DNA of 64,000 nt, from the NCBI RefSeq assembly GCF_004769525.1, contig NZ_RQFT01000001.1, positions 62,001 to 126,000 of the forward strand, in the 5' to 3' direction. Both the position numbers and the translations under genes were made by a program. The notes under the pieces are model-generated. The model was not told the origin of the DNA. It did no database searches and saw nothing but the letters and a program-made list of their open reading frames with translations. This DNA comes from Leptospira bouyouniensis (GTDB lineage: Bacteria; Spirochaetota; Leptospiria; Leptospirales; Leptospiraceae). Below, one piece after another: positions 16,707 to 27,172 of the stretch (the first letter of the stretch is position 1; each line of letters begins with the position of its first letter).

Positions 16707-18149
16707 TTAAGCTTCTACTTCCGATGTCAAAAATTGGTGCACTTGGTCAGCGCATTTTCTGCCTTCGGAAATTGCCCAAACAATCAGGGATTGTCCTCGT
16801 CTGACATCTCCACAAGCATAGACTTTTGGGACAGTTGTCGCAAAAGAACCATCTTTTGTACCGAAATCAGCTTTCACGTTGCCTCGACCGTCCAGTTCCA
16901 GACCTTCTTTTTGCAAATCAGCTAGGAGGCCTTCTTTGACTGGGTTCACAAATCCCATCGCCAAAAAGACGAGGTCGGCGGGCCATTCAAACTCGGTTCC
17001 AGGGACTGGAAGGAACTTTCCATTTTCTTCTTTCACTTCTGATCCATAAATGGCACTCACTTCTCCTTTTTCGTTGGCTTTAAAACCCATTGTCGAAACG
17101 GCCCATTTGCGGCTCACACCTTCTTCATGAGAAGTGGAAGTGCGAAGCATCTTTGGATACAAAGGCCAAGGAGTGGACTTGTCGCGGTCTTTTGGTGGTT
17201 CAGGAAAAAGTTCAATTTGAGTGACTGATTTGGCACCATGTCTGTTGGAAGTTCCCACACAGTCAGAACCAGTATCACCACCACCAATGACAATCACGTG
17301 TTTGTCTTTTGCATTTATGATATCGATTGCATCACCTGCAACGTGTTTGTTGTTTTTGGTTAAAAACTCCATAGCAAAATGGATGCCCTTGTGGTTACGT
17401 CCTTCTACTGGTAAGTCTCTTGGAACTTCAGAACCACAAGCGAGAACCACTGCATCAAAGTCAGCTAAAAGTTGTTTTGCGGTGATATCAACACCCACGT
17501 TTACATTCGTTTTAAATGTAACACCTTCCGCTTCCATTTGTTTCATACGGCGGTCAATATGTCTTTTTTCCATTTTAAAATCAGGGATTCCGTAACGGAG
17601 TAGGCCACCGATACGATCATTTTTTTCAAAGATTGTCACTGTATGCCCGGCACGAGCTAACTGCTGTCCTGCGGCAAGTCCTGCAGGACCTGATCCAACA
17701 ACGGCAACTTTTTTTCCTGATTTAGACGTGGGAGTTTGTGGGATGACCCAACCTTCTTCCCAAGCACGGTCAATGATGGTCCGTTCGATGGACTTAATGG
17801 AAACTGGTGGCTCAATGATTCCAAGGGTACAAGCTGATTCACAAGGAGCAGGGCATAACCTTCCTGTGAACTCAGGGAAGTTATTAGTTTTGGATAAATT
17901 TTCCCAAGCTTCTTTCCATCGACCCCGATAAACAAAGTCATTGAATTCAGGAATGAGGTTGTCTACTGGGCAACCTGTATCGCCATGGCAAAATGGAATC
18001 CCACAGTCCATACAACGAGCCCCTTGGTCTTTGGCAACAGCCTCAGGGAAAGGTTTTTCAAACTCTTTGTAGTTTTTAACTCTTTCCTTCGGTTCAATCT
18101 TTTGAAGGTATTCTTTCTTAAATTCTAAAAATCCTGTTGGTTTACCCAC
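16707..18149 (-). CDS. gltD: glutamate synthase small subunit
   Basis: This is a 480-residue flavoprotein that supplies electrons from NAD(P)H to GltB. The N-terminal iron-sulfur motifs [16 protein letters not shown] and [13 protein letters not shown] are intact; the FAD-binding motif [17 protein letters not shown] and the NAD(P)H-binding motif [12 protein letters not shown] follow, and the C-terminal [16 protein letters not shown] is typical. It starts with GTG at 18149, overlapping gltB by eight bases, with GAGGGGG inside the gltB end as ribosome binding site. Together they make glutamate from glutamine and 2-oxoglutarate. Confidence 0.95.
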   Translation of the reverse strand: MGKPTGFLEFKKEYLQKIEPKERVKNYKEFEKPFPEAVAKDQGARCMDCGIPFCHGDTGCPVDNLIPEFNDFVYRGRWKEAWENLSKTNNFPEFTGRLCPAPCESACTLGIIEPPVSIKSIERTIIDRAWEEGWVIPQTPTSKSGKKVAVVGSGPAGLAAGQQLARAGHTVTIFEKNDRIGGLLRYGIPDFKMEKRHIDRRMKQMEAEGVTFKTNVNVGVDITAKQLLADFDAVVLACGSEVPRDLPVEGRNHKGIHFAMEFLTKNNKHVAGDAIDIINAKDKHVIVIGGGDTGSDCVGTSNRHGAKSVTQIELFPEPPKDRDKSTPWPLYPKMLRTSTSHEEGVSRKWAVSTMGFKANEKGEVSAIYGSEVKEENGKFLPVPGTEFEWPADLVFLAMGFVNPVKEGLLADLQKEGLELDGRGNVKADFGTKDGSFATTVPKVYACGDVRRGQSLIVWAISEGRKCADQVHQFLTSEVEA

Positions 18150-21100
18150 GAGCTGTTACCCCCTCTTTAATTTGTTTTCCCGATCCATTTTCAGAAGCCA
18201 TTTTTTCTAAGGCTTTTTTGTAATCTCTCGGAATCACTTTGATCATTTGTTTGATTACTTCATCCCATTTGTTTAGAACTTCTTCTGCACGTTTGGAACC
18301 AGTGTATTTTTTATGGTCTTCTACCATCTTTTTGATTTCGGCAATTTCAGATGCGTCGGTTAACGGATCTAAGTCGACCATCTCTTTGTTGATGAGAGCC
18401 TCTTTGTTTTTCTTCGGATCCCAAAGGTAAGCAATTCCACCAGACATACCAGCAGCAAAGTTACGGCCAATCTCACCAAGAATGATCACTCGTCCCCCGG
18501 TCATGTATTCGCAACCATGGTCTCCAGTTCCTTCTACAATGACATGGGCTCCGGAATTTCTCACGCAGAATCGTTCGCCAGCCATCCCGTTGACATAAGC
18601 ATGACCACCAGTTGCCCCGATAAAACAAGTGTTACCGATGACGATGTTTTCTTCGGCTTTGTACGGAGCCGATTTTGGAGTTTGGAAAATGAGTTTTCCA
18701 CCACATAGTCCTTTCCCAACATAATCGTTTCCTTCTCCAATGAGGCGAAGTGTCATCCCTTTGGTCACAAAAGCACCAAACGACTGTCCTGCGGTTCCTG
18801 TGAATTCGATGTCGATTGTATCTTCTGCGAGTCCATCCACACCATATTTTTTCGTGACTTCGTGGCTGAGCATTGTTCCCACAGAACGGTTTAGGTTCAC
18901 AATGGTTGTTTGGATTTTCACAGGTTGTTTGTGGTCAATCGCTGCAAGGGATTTGCGAATGAGTTCGTTATCAATTTGTTCATCCAAGTGGTGGTTTTGT
19001 TCTTTGGCACGATAGAGACCTGTTGGGAAAACAGGGTTTGGTCTATGGAGCACTTTGCTAAAATCTAAACCACGTGCCTTCCAGTGGTGGTGTGGTCGTT
19101 TGAATTTGATTTTTTCCACTTGGCCAATCATTTCTTCGAACGTTCTGAAACCAAGTTTTGCCATGATCTCACGAACTTCTTCCGCAACAAAGGTCATAAA
19201 GTTCACAACGTACTCAGGTTTTCCTGTGAACTTACTTCTCAAAAATTCATCTTGGGTAGCAACTCCCACTGGGCAAGTATTGAGATGGCATTTACGCATC
19301 ATGATACAACCCACTGATACAAGTGCGGAAGTGGAGAATCCAAATTCTTCTGCACCAAGGAGAGCTCCCACAACCACATCTTTTCCCGTCAGGAGTTTTC
19401 CATCTACGGCGAGGTAAACACGATCACGAAGTCCATTCGCAACGAGTGTTTGGTGGGTTTCCGAAAGTCCAAGTTCCCAAGGAGTTCCCGCATGGTGGAT
19501 AGAAGAAATTGGACTTGCTCCTGTTCCCCCTTCGTGCCCTGCAATGAGGATATGATCCGCATGTGCTTTTGCCACACCTGCTGCCACAGTCCCCACACCC
19601 GATTCCGAAACGAGTTTGACGGAGATACGTGCTCTAGGGTTTGAATTTTTTAAATCGAAGATGAGCTGTTTTAAATCTTCAATCGAATAGATGTCATGGT
19701 GAGGAGGAGGGGAGATCAGTGTCACACCTGGTGTGGAGTAACGTAACCAACCAATGTATTTATCGACTTTATGGCCTGGTAGCTGTCCACCTTCACCTGG
19801 TTTAGCGCCCTGCGCCATTTTGATTTGGATGTCATCAGCATTGGTGAGGTATTCCATTGTCACACCAAATCTTGCGGAAGCAACCTGTTTGATCGCCGAA
19901 CGCATGCTATCTCCATTCGGTAAGGTTTTGAAACGAACTGGGTCTTCTCCACCTTCACCCGTATTGGATTTGGCTCCAATGCGGTTCATAGCAATGGCAA
20001 GAGTAGTATGTGCTTCCCAAGAAATGGAACCATGGCTCATCGCTCCCGTTTGGAAACGTTTGAGGATGGATTTTACTGATTCCACTTCCTCGATTGGGAT
20101 GGCTTTGGAACCTTCGAAATCCAATTGGAACAAACTTCGGAGTGTGATCGCTCTTTCATTTTGGTTGTCGATGAGAGCCGAAAACTCTTTGAACGTTTTG
20201 TAATCGTTTTCTTGTGTTGCCTTTTGTAATTTATGAACTGTGATCGGTGTGTAAAGATGGCTATCACCATTTTTACGGTAATAATGTACTCCACCTGGCT
20301 CTAAGTTATTTGGGAAAAAAGTTGGGTCGTATGCCGATTTGTGACGACGAACCGTTTCTTCTTCCAACATCTCTAAAGAAAGGCCTTCAATACGTGATTG
20401 TGTTCCTGCAAAGTAAGTGTTTACAAGTTCTGAATCAAGACCTACTGCTTCAAAAATTTGCGCCCCACAATACGATTGTAATGTGGAAATTCCCATTTTT
20501 GAGAAAACTTTGAAAAGTCCTTTCCCAATGGATTTGATATATTTTTTCTTTGCTTCTTTGTAGTCAGAGACTTCTGGCAGAAGTCCTTGTAACGACAAGT
20601 CTGCAATCGTTTCAAATGCTAAGTAAGGGTTGATGGCATTTGCACCATATCCGCATAACAGAGCAAAGTGGGCTACTTCTCTTGGTTCCCCAGATTCCAA
20701 AACGATACCCGCTTTTGTGCGGAGTCCTTCTCTGATGAGGTAGTGGTGGAGACCCGCTACCGCAAGTAAAGATGGGATAGCTGCTCTTTTTTCACCCACA
20801 CCGTGGTCGGTTAAGATGATGAGATTGACTCCTTGTTCCCGAATCGCTTTTGCTGCATCAGCACAAACACGATCGAGAGAGTTACGCATATCATGTTTTT
20901 TGGATGGATCGAATAGAATTTCGAAAGTTTTTGCTTTGAAATGCCCTTCACTGATTTGTTTGATTTTTTCAAAATGTTCATTGGTAAGGATTGGGTGTTC
21001 CAACTCAAGCCTATGAGCATGTTCTGGTTCTTCGGATAAAAGATTCCCTTCTGGTCCAATATAAGTCGTAAGCTCCATCACAAGTTCTTCTCGGATTGGA

Positions 21101-22719
21101 TCAATCGGCGGGTTTGTCACCTGTGCAAAGTTTTGTTTAAAATATCGGAAGAGGGGTTGTGGTTTTTCGCTGAGGACAGCAAGTGATGAGTCAACACCCA
21201 TGGAACCAACAGGTTCTTCTCCTGAAACTCCCATTGGTTTGATGAGGGTAAATACATCTTCATGTGTATATCCGAACGCCCTTTGTCTTTCTAAAATCGT
21301 TTCGTGTTGCGGTTGTTTGACGTTCTCAGGATCAGGGAGTGATCCCAATCGAATCATATTGTCCTCAACCCATTTACGGTATGGTTTTTGGGTCGAGATT
21401 TGTTTTTTGATTTCTTCGTCGTCAAGGATCTGACCTTTTTCCATATCGATGAGAAGCATTCTACCTGGACGAAGTCTGTCTTGGACAAGGACTTCTTCTG
21501 GTGGAAGGTTGAGAACTCCTGCTTCAGATGACATGATCACTTCATCATCTTTTGTAACAATATAACGCGCTGGTCTTAATCCATTACGGTCAAGAGTGGC
21601 ACCAATGATCCTTCCATCAGTAAAGGCAATGGCAGCAGGACCATCCCAAGGTTCCATAAATGTCGCATGGTATTCGTAAAACGCACGTCTGTCGGCGTCC
21701 ATTGCCTTGTTTTTTGACCAAGCTTCTGGGATCATCATCATGACAGCATGTGGTAATGCCCTTCCTCCCATCACAAGTAATTCAAGGACAGTATCAAAAG
21801 TAGCTGTATCCGATTGACCTTCCATAACGATGGGAAGCATTCTTTTGAGTTCATCACCGTATAACGGAGATTGCATCACCATCTGACGAGCTGCCATCCA
21901 ATTCATGTTTCCGCGTAAAGTGTTGATTTCACCGTTGTGCGCAATTTGACGATACGGGTGAGCCAAGTCCCAAGTAGGGAAGGTATTTGTGGAAAACCTT
22001 GTATGAGTCAAACAAAACGCCGAAGTGAGGTCTGGTGACTTTAAGTCTTCATAGAATTTTTTTACTTGGTCACCAAGCAACATCCCTTTGTATACAATCG
22101 TACGGGAAGAAAAACTTGGAACGTAGTATTGGGAACGATCGAGTTTCAGTTCTGCACGAATTCTTCTGTCGATGAGTCGTCTGATAAGGAATAGTTTTCT
22201 TTCAAAATCATCAGAAGTTTTGATTTTTTTGGATTTTTTCCCGATGAACACTTGTTTGAAGACAGGGATGGTTTTGGAAGCAACGACCCCTGCATACTCT
22301 TTGTTCACAGGGACATCTCGGAATCCAAGAAAATCTTCCCCTTCATCAATGATGATTTTTTCGATTACGTTTTCGACTGCCGCTCTTACTTCTGCATTTT
22401 GCGGTAAGAATAAAAATCCAACTGCATAATCACCTTCTTTAGGTAAGGTGAAGGGTAGGTTTTTGCGGAAAAAAGCATCGGGGATATTGATCATAATCCC
22501 TGCACCATCTCCCGTTTTTGGGTCCGCACCTTCTGCTCCTCGGTGTTCGAGGTTACACATCAGGCGGATCCCTTTGTCTACGATGTCACGGGAACGTTTG
22601 CCCTTATAATTTGCGATAAAACCAACACCACAGGAGTCTTTGTCCATGGCAGGATCATACATACCTTGGGCCTGTGGGCCGAGTGGCGGAAGGATGGGTG
22701 GTTGGTTAGATTTTGACAT
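18142..22719 (-). CDS. gltB: glutamate synthase large subunit
   Basis: This is a 1525-residue GOGAT alpha chain. The glutaminase domain should begin at Cys30 (DSCGVGF) after removal of a propeptide of about 29 residues. A central domain follows, then the FMN-binding synthase domain with [10 protein letters not shown] and [14 protein letters not shown], the 3Fe-4S cysteines [15 protein letters not shown], and the C-terminal beta-helix ([14 protein letters not shown]). Length and order match the family. It is the first gene of gltBD; the upstream 190 bases are AT-rich with two inverted repeats. Confidence 0.96.
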   Translation of the reverse strand: MSKSNQPPILPPLGPQAQGMYDPAMDKDSCGVGFIANYKGKRSRDIVDKGIRLMCNLEHRGAEGADPKTGDGAGIMINIPDAFFRKNLPFTLPKEGDYAVGFLFLPQNAEVRAAVENVIEKIIIDEGEDFLGFRDVPVNKEYAGVVASKTIPVFKQVFIGKKSKKIKTSDDFERKLFLIRRLIDRRIRAELKLDRSQYYVPSFSSRTIVYKGMLLGDQVKKFYEDLKSPDLTSAFCLTHTRFSTNTFPTWDLAHPYRQIAHNGEINTLRGNMNWMAARQMVMQSPLYGDELKRMLPIVMEGQSDTATFDTVLELLVMGGRALPHAVMMMIPEAWSKNKAMDADRRAFYEYHATFMEPWDGPAAIAFTDGRIIGATLDRNGLRPARYIVTKDDEVIMSSEAGVLNLPPEEVLVQDRLRPGRMLLIDMEKGQILDDEEIKKQISTQKPYRKWVEDNMIRLGSLPDPENVKQPQHETILERQRAFGYTHEDVFTLIKPMGVSGEEPVGSMGVDSSLAVLSEKPQPLFRYFKQNFAQVTNPPIDPIREELVMELTTYIGPEGNLLSEEPEHAHRLELEHPILTNEHFEKIKQISEGHFKAKTFEILFDPSKKHDMRNSLDRVCADAAKAIREQGVNLIILTDHGVGEKRAAIPSLLAVAGLHHYLIREGLRTKAGIVLESGEPREVAHFALLCGYGANAINPYLAFETIADLSLQGLLPEVSDYKEAKKKYIKSIGKGLFKVFSKMGISTLQSYCGAQIFEAVGLDSELVNTYFAGTQSRIEGLSLEMLEEETVRRHKSAYDPTFFPNNLEPGGVHYYRKNGDSHLYTPITVHKLQKATQENDYKTFKEFSALIDNQNERAITLRSLFQLDFEGSKAIPIEEVESVKSILKRFQTGAMSHGSISWEAHTTLAIAMNRIGAKSNTGEGGEDPVRFKTLPNGDSMRSAIKQVASARFGVTMEYLTNADDIQIKMAQGAKPGEGGQLPGHKVDKYIGWLRYSTPGVTLISPPPHHDIYSIEDLKQLIFDLKNSNPRARISVKLVSESGVGTVAAGVAKAHADHILIAGHEGGTGASPISSIHHAGTPWELGLSETHQTLVANGLRDRVYLAVDGKLLTGKDVVVGALLGAEEFGFSTSALVSVGCIMMRKCHLNTCPVGVATQDEFLRSKFTGKPEYVVNFMTFVAEEVREIMAKLGFRTFEEMIGQVEKIKFKRPHHHWKARGLDFSKVLHRPNPVFPTGLYRAKEQNHHLDEQIDNELIRKSLAAIDHKQPVKIQTTIVNLNRSVGTMLSHEVTKKYGVDGLAEDTIDIEFTGTAGQSFGAFVTKGMTLRLIGEGNDYVGKGLCGGKLIFQTPKSAPYKAEENIVIGNTCFIGATGGHAYVNGMAGERFCVRNSGAHVIVEGTGDHGCEYMTGGRVIILGEIGRNFAAGMSGGIAYLWDPKKNKEALINKEMVDLDPLTDASEIAEIKKMVEDHKKYTGSKRAEEVLNKWDEVIKQMIKVIPRDYKKALEKMASENGSGKQIKEGVTARG

Positions 22720-22839
22720 ACGTACCCTACTCTAAAGCAATTACTGTACCTTGTTTTCGAATCCAGGTGTACTGTCCAATTATTTTGTTTTCAGCAAAAT
22801 GATTTATTTTTAGGCAAAATGAAAGTGAAAGAAATGTCT

Positions 22840-22855
22840 ATATTGAGTACAATAT
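22840..22855. promoter_or_regulatory. inverted repeat upstream of gltB
   Basis: ATATTG-AGTA-CAATAT is a perfect palindrome with a four-base spacer, about 120 bases before the gltB start. It has the size of a transcription factor site. No regulator can be assigned. Confidence 0.35.
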
Positions 22856-22871
22856 GCCTATATAATATATT

Positions 22872-22894
22872 TTATGCATATATAAATAGCATAA
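22872..22894. promoter_or_regulatory. second inverted repeat in the gltB upstream region
   Basis: TTATGC and GCATAA are separated by eleven A/T-only bases (LysR-like T-N11-A spacing). It lies between the stop of the upstream membrane-protein gene and gltB. The region is very AT-rich, so a chance match is possible. Confidence 0.3.
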
Positions 22895-22912
22895 TTAAAT
22901 TCAATCCAAAAA

Positions 22913-24124
22913 CTAGCGCAGTACAAGAAAGAAGCGAACTGCAACTTCCATAGGAAGATCGCTTAAATCCCAGCGTTCCCAATCGGAGGCATCATAGGTC
23001 TCTTTTGTTAATTTTATAGTCTCTTCCCAACCCTCCGTTGGGTTTTCTAAGGAATCGATCAATGCTTTTGATTTTTCATAGGCGAGTTTGGTTTGGATGT
23101 GAAGGGTCTTTTGTGGTAATTCCAGAAATGCGATTTTTTCAGAATTGGGAATCCATTCCCCCTCCAAGTTTTTCTTATCTTCCTTGAGTGAATAAAATCG
23201 ATATCCGTATTCTAAAGATTCAATTGTGTATTCCGTCTTTGATTTTGGTAAAATCCAAAAATAAACCTGAGAACCAAAGGAAAGGTACCCAAAAAACAAG
23301 ATCAAGATCCCCCAACCCATATTCTTTTTATGGCCTTCTTGAAAGTTGAAGGCAAAAAGGAATGCCCCAAGGTGACCGATCGCCAAAAGGGAAAATAAAA
23401 AATACCAATTCGCATTGATAATTTTATGTTTCCAAACGATGGGAAACAAATTCGCAGTAGTATCGTTAGGTGTTATTATTTGTTTTCGTACATTGGATTT
23501 CAAATTTAAATTGATAGTTTGAATCGATTCTCTATTTTTTATTTCGATTGGTAACTCAGGTTTGACGAGTAGGTCTTTAAATGGTTTGCCAGTTTCTGTT
23601 TCAACCGGAAGTGGTAAGATTCTAAAAAATTTTTTGAATTCTCTTGAAAGTGCTGCGTAACGACTAAAGTTATCTGAATTATTTTTGTAATGTTTTACGG
23701 ATACGGTAGCAACAGGAAGTAACAAGCCTGAATTGTGGTGCACATAAATCGTATCTGTATACCTTGTTCCATCTTTTTTTGATTCGGATTCCGATTTGAT
23801 TTGATAGGATACAAATTCTTCGATCGGGAAATTTATATCTGGTTCCTTTGAATCACCGAAAACAATCTGATTTTTGCTTTTATCGATTTTGAGTTGGTAT
23901 ATAAATTCATCATTTTCTTCATAAGACTGGTGACACAAAAAACTAAATGGGAGAAAACTCACGAAGGTAAAGAGAAAACCCAATTTCCCAATTTGTGTTT
24001 TTTTCCAAATCCAAATCCCCGAAAAAGCAAGGGTGAGCCAAAATACAATTCCGAAAAGGAATAGATACTTGTTCAATGTTCCTGCATTTACAAAAACAGC
24101 ATCCGATAAAAAAGTTGTTTCCAC
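22913..24124 (-). CDS. membrane protein, unknown function
   Basis: This 403-residue protein has two N-terminal helices (about residues 18-40 and 47-65), an extracytoplasmic domain of about 150 residues, a further helix pair about residues 240-295, and a soluble C-terminus. The domain after the first helices has alternating beta-like segments (NQIVFGDS, TIYVHHNSG), reminiscent of DUF3592-type proteins, but I cannot assign a family. It starts with GTG at 24124 and is divergent from the TPM gene 50 bases away. Confidence 0.55.
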   Translation of the reverse strand: METTFLSDAVFVNAGTLNKYLFLFGIVFWLTLAFSGIWIWKKTQIGKLGFLFTFVSFLPFSFLCHQSYEENDEFIYQLKIDKSKNQIVFGDSKEPDINFPIEEFVSYQIKSESESKKDGTRYTDTIYVHHNSGLLLPVATVSVKHYKNNSDNFSRYAALSREFKKFFRILPLPVETETGKPFKDLLVKPELPIEIKNRESIQTINLNLKSNVRKQIITPNDTTANLFPIVWKHKIINANWYFLFSLLAIGHLGAFLFAFNFQEGHKKNMGWGILILFFGYLSFGSQVYFWILPKSKTEYTIESLEYGYRFYSLKEDKKNLEGEWIPNSEKIAFLELPQKTLHIQTKLAYEKSKALIDSLENPTEGWEETIKLTKETYDASDWERWDLSDLPMEVAVRFFLVLR

Positions 24125-24174
24125 AGCTTAAAAAAAATCTTTGATTTTTTAGTTTTGTCAACTACCCTAAGGCG

Positions 24175-25122
24175 ATGAAATTTTTATTTTCAGACCTTCG
24201 TTTTGGAATTTATCTTATCTTCCTTCTGCATCTCATCCCATTTGGTTTGGATGCAAAAGAGATTCCTCGATTAGAAAGAAGAGTTACCTGGGAACAAGGA
24301 ACCATATCAAAAACGAGTGCAGAGGTTTGGGAAACAATTTTAAAAGAACACGAAGAAAAAACTACCAACCAAATTGCAATTCTCATCATACGTTCGTTAG
24401 AAGGTGAAATTTTAGAAGAATACAGCCTAAAAGTTGCGGAAGAGTGGAAATTAGGACAAAAGAATTTGGATAATGGTGTACTCATTGTACTTTCAATCGA
24501 TGATAGAAAGGTAAGAATAGAAGTTGGATATGGTTTGGAAGGAATTCTCACCGATGTTTATTGCCACCGTGTGATTCAAAAATTTATGATCCCTCATTTT
24601 AAATCAGGTGAGTATGAAGAAGGGGTCAGTACCGGACTCAATGATCTCCTTTCCACATTGGATACAGGAATCACACCAGAAGAACCTAGTCTTTGGGAAG
24701 AGTTTCAATCCTTTCGGGGGATTGGTGCCAAAGATGGTTGGCACTTGTACCTTATTGGTCTTGTTTTTGTTGGTATCATTTTCCTATTTGCAACTATCTT
24801 AGCTTTCCATAAAGAAGACAATAGTATTTGGTCATTTTTCTTTTTGCTTATTTTTTTCCAATGGGTGCCTTCCATTTTTTACGGGTATTATGGTTGGCTC
24901 GTATGTAATTTCATCTATATCTTTGGATTTCTTTTTGTCCGCCTAACGAGGGAAAGAATTGTATGGGTAAAAATGATCTCAAATAAAATTTCTGATTCTG
25001 TGGTTTATTCATCTGGCAGTTCGTCAGGTGGAAGTTGGAGTTCCGGTGGTGGGTCATCCAGTGGTGGTTTTAGTGGAGGAGGGGGAAGTTTTGGGGGTGG
25101 AGGTTCGAGTGGAAGTTGGTGA
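24175..25122 (+). CDS. TPM-domain membrane protein
   Basis: This is a 315-residue protein with a signal peptide (residues 1-26), a TPM domain about residues 35-165, two or three helices about 200-265, and a Gly/Ser-rich C-terminus. TPM features include NQIAILIIRSLEG, AEEWKLGQKNLDNGVLIVLS and VGYGLEGILTD. This is the YgcG-type architecture seen in many bacteria. Members have been linked to photosystem repair in plants and to acid phosphatase activity in some cases; the role in bacteria is open. AAGGCG precedes the ATG. Confidence 0.85.
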   Translation: MKFLFSDLRFGIYLIFLLHLIPFGLDAKEIPRLERRVTWEQGTISKTSAEVWETILKEHEEKTTNQIAILIIRSLEGEILEEYSLKVAEEWKLGQKNLDNGVLIVLSIDDRKVRIEVGYGLEGILTDVYCHRVIQKFMIPHFKSGEYEEGVSTGLNDLLSTLDTGITPEEPSLWEEFQSFRGIGAKDGWHLYLIGLVFVGIIFLFATILAFHKEDNSIWSFFFLLIFFQWVPSIFYGYYGWLVCNFIYIFGFLFVRLTRERIVWVKMISNKISDSVVYSSGSSSGGSWSSGGGSSSGGFSGGGGSFGGGGSSGSW

Positions 25123-25193
25123 TCCCATTGGAAATAACATGGTTCAAATGTAAAAAAACTTTATATTCAATACAATGCGGAAACAAATCTAAA

Positions 25194-25724
25194 TTATTTG
25201 ATCCCAATCCAATCTAAAATCTTTTCGGCCGCTTCTTCTTTGGAAAGTTTCGAAAGATTTAATTTGAAATGAGCTGCTTCTTGGTAAACGGGTATTCGCT
25301 TTTCTAAAATCGTTTTGTAAGAAGTGATTTTGGAAAGATCGGGTCTTGTTTTGTCACCTTTCACTTTTTCGACAAGTTCATCGATTCCACGTTCTAAGTA
25401 TACAATCCGCCCGATATTCCTTAGGGTTTGTAATTTTTTTTCACTTTTAATTTCATTCCCCATCTCATCCAAATCAAATAAAATCCCACCACCACAATCT
25501 AAAATGATCCCATTTGCTTTTTGTAATTTTTGTAAAATGGAATATTCTAATTCTCTAAATGCCTTCCATCCATTTTTTTCTACAAATTCTGGGATTGGTA
25601 TGCCACCCGCTTCGTAAACTGCGATAGAATCTGTGGAGACCACGGGAATTTCTGTTTGTTTGGAAAGGGAACGAGAAACTTTTGATTTTCCCGCACCTCT
25701 TGCTCCGATTAATATGATATTCAT
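25194..25724 (-). CDS. aroK: shikimate kinase
   Basis: This 176-residue P-loop kinase has Walker A GARGAGKSKVSR, the shikimate-binding region STDS and FRELE, and the CGGGI motif that binds shikimate; the LID region has DKTRPDL. It phosphorylates shikimate at O3 in aromatic amino acid synthesis. The first shikimate-binding Asp motif (normally DxD) reads STDSIAVYEAGG, slightly unusual. It is the last gene after cheD and the HDOD gene, 24 bases downstream of the latter. Confidence 0.88.
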   Translation of the reverse strand: MNIILIGARGAGKSKVSRSLSKQTEIPVVSTDSIAVYEAGGIPIPEFVEKNGWKAFRELEYSILQKLQKANGIILDCGGGILFDLDEMGNEIKSEKKLQTLRNIGRIVYLERGIDELVEKVKGDKTRPDLSKITSYKTILEKRIPVYQEAAHFKLNLSKLSKEEAAEKILDWIGIK

Positions 25725-25748
25725 ATTGAAACTAACTTACGATTTGAT

Positions 25749-26603
25749 TTAAACATTTAACAAATCAGCAAGTCCTGCTTGTAAATCAGGGATATGGACA
25801 AAATAAGTTTCAATGTCAGAATCCGTAACGCCTGTTTGACTGAGTGCAAATGGCGAAATGGGAACCGATTCTCCACCAATGTCAATTCCGATCCCAGAAA
25901 CAACGATAAGTATACTCGCTATGTGCACAACGGATGTAAGCAGTGGATTTACTTTTGAATTTTCAGGATTGAGGTAATTTGCCACCACATCAGTCAGTTC
26001 CTCGGGGAAATTCCAACGTTTTAGAAGTGATTCGGATACTTCCATATGTGTGTAACCGAAGTATTTTTTTTCCAAAGTAGGGAATGGTTCTTGGTTGTCT
26101 TTCAGATCTGTTTTGATTTGCATCATCACTGGACTAAAAAACTGTGCGAGTACAATTTTACCTACACTACAGAGTAATCCGGATGTGAAAGCGAGGTCCT
26201 TATCAATTTTCAACTTTTTATGTTGGACAATCTTACTCGAAAGTTCTGCAACGAGTAAGGATGCAGTCCATAGTTGTGCCGCTTCTAGTTGGTAACTATT
26301 AAGGTCTTGCGAAAGGATTCCTTTCGCTGCCGTTAACAATACAATTTCTTTCACCGTTTTGATTCCAAGAGTCAACAGAGCTTCTTGGACAGTTCGTATG
26401 GGTTTTGACGCACGATAATATGCAGAATTCGAGAGTTTGATTACATTGGCTGTGATTGCAGGATCTTTAGAAATTTCCTGTGCTAAGTCAGCAATGTTCA
26501 CATCTGGTTTTTGCAATTTTTCCAAAACTTTGGAAACAACCGATGAAATGGCAGGTAATTTGTTAACGTCTTGTAATACTTCATCAACTTTTGATTTTAG
26601 CAT
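25749..26603 (-). CDS. HDOD-domain protein
   Basis: This 284-residue protein consists of one HDOD domain with LPAISSVVSKVLEKLQ at the start, the KDPAITANVIKLSNSAYY segment, and the LLTLGIKTVKEIVLL motif. HDOD proteins resemble HD phosphohydrolases but generally lack the metal-binding HD pair and act in signalling, often with chemotaxis or c-di-GMP. It lies five bases after cheD, which supports a chemotaxis link. Confidence 0.85.
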   Translation of the reverse strand: MLKSKVDEVLQDVNKLPAISSVVSKVLEKLQKPDVNIADLAQEISKDPAITANVIKLSNSAYYRASKPIRTVQEALLTLGIKTVKEIVLLTAAKGILSQDLNSYQLEAAQLWTASLLVAELSSKIVQHKKLKIDKDLAFTSGLLCSVGKIVLAQFFSPVMMQIKTDLKDNQEPFPTLEKKYFGYTHMEVSESLLKRWNFPEELTDVVANYLNPENSKVNPLLTSVVHIASILIVVSGIGIDIGGESVPISPFALSQTGVTDSDIETYFVHIPDLQAGLADLLNV

Positions 26604-26608
26604 ATCGC

Positions 26609-27112
26609 CTAACGCACCTTATAAAGGTATTTTTCCATACCAGCTTTTTTTAGCAAAACGCGACCGTCATCGCAATAGAGACTGATGGTTCTTCCTTCGT
26701 TACCAGATACGTCTTCCACAATGATCGGAATTTTTTTTTCTTCCATAAACTTTTTGACGATCAAAATGTTTTGTTCCCCAATGTTTTGTAAAAATTGGGA
26801 ATTGATCCCTTTGAACATGGATGCTCCCCCAAAAATCCGACAAGAATATTGCCCAATATTTGAGCCTTCTTTTTTCATCATATCAATGAGGATCGGGAGC
26901 GCTGTTTCTCCATATTTATGAGGGAACTTACTCATGTCTTTTCCAGTTGGATCTTTTGCGAGCATGATGTGTGAGATGGCACCGATTTTTTGGTCAGGGT
27001 CATACAATACGATTCCAATACAGGAACCCAATGTAGTTCGGAGTATATCCGTATCCTTTCCGACCTTGATGTCAGCAATTCCCACATTGATGATTTTGGA
27101 TTTTATAGACAT
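26609..27112 (-). CDS. cheD: chemoreceptor glutamine deamidase
   Basis: This is a 167-residue CheD. The catalytic Cys and its context [13 protein letters not shown] and the His in [11 protein letters not shown] are present, along with GGASMFKG and the [14 protein letters not shown] end ([13 protein letters not shown]). CheD deamidates glutamines of methyl-accepting chemotaxis proteins and interacts with CheC. It is the first gene before the HDOD gene and aroK. Confidence 0.92.
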   Translation of the reverse strand: MSIKSKIINVGIADIKVGKDTDILRTTLGSCIGIVLYDPDQKIGAISHIMLAKDPTGKDMSKFPHKYGETALPILIDMMKKEGSNIGQYSCRIFGGASMFKGINSQFLQNIGEQNILIVKKFMEEKKIPIIVEDVSGNEGRTISLYCDDGRVLLKKAGMEKYLYKVR

Positions 27113-27148
27113 TCTACTTGTTTCTAGAGAGAGGAACCATTATTTAGG

Positions 27149-27154
27149 TATAAT
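27149..27154 (+). promoter_or_regulatory. candidate -10 element for the TraB gene
   Basis: A perfect TATAAT lies 18 bases before the ATG at 27173. A start site about seven bases after it would leave a leader of roughly 12 bases without a ribosome binding site. No -35 box is apparent at the right distance. Confidence 0.35.
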
Positions 27155-27172
27155 AGATAGTCACTTCTCATT

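Noticed and set aside
18142..22719. Several open frames on the opposite strand of gltB
   Set aside because: They follow the codon structure of the very long gltB gene and show no domain or ribosome binding site.
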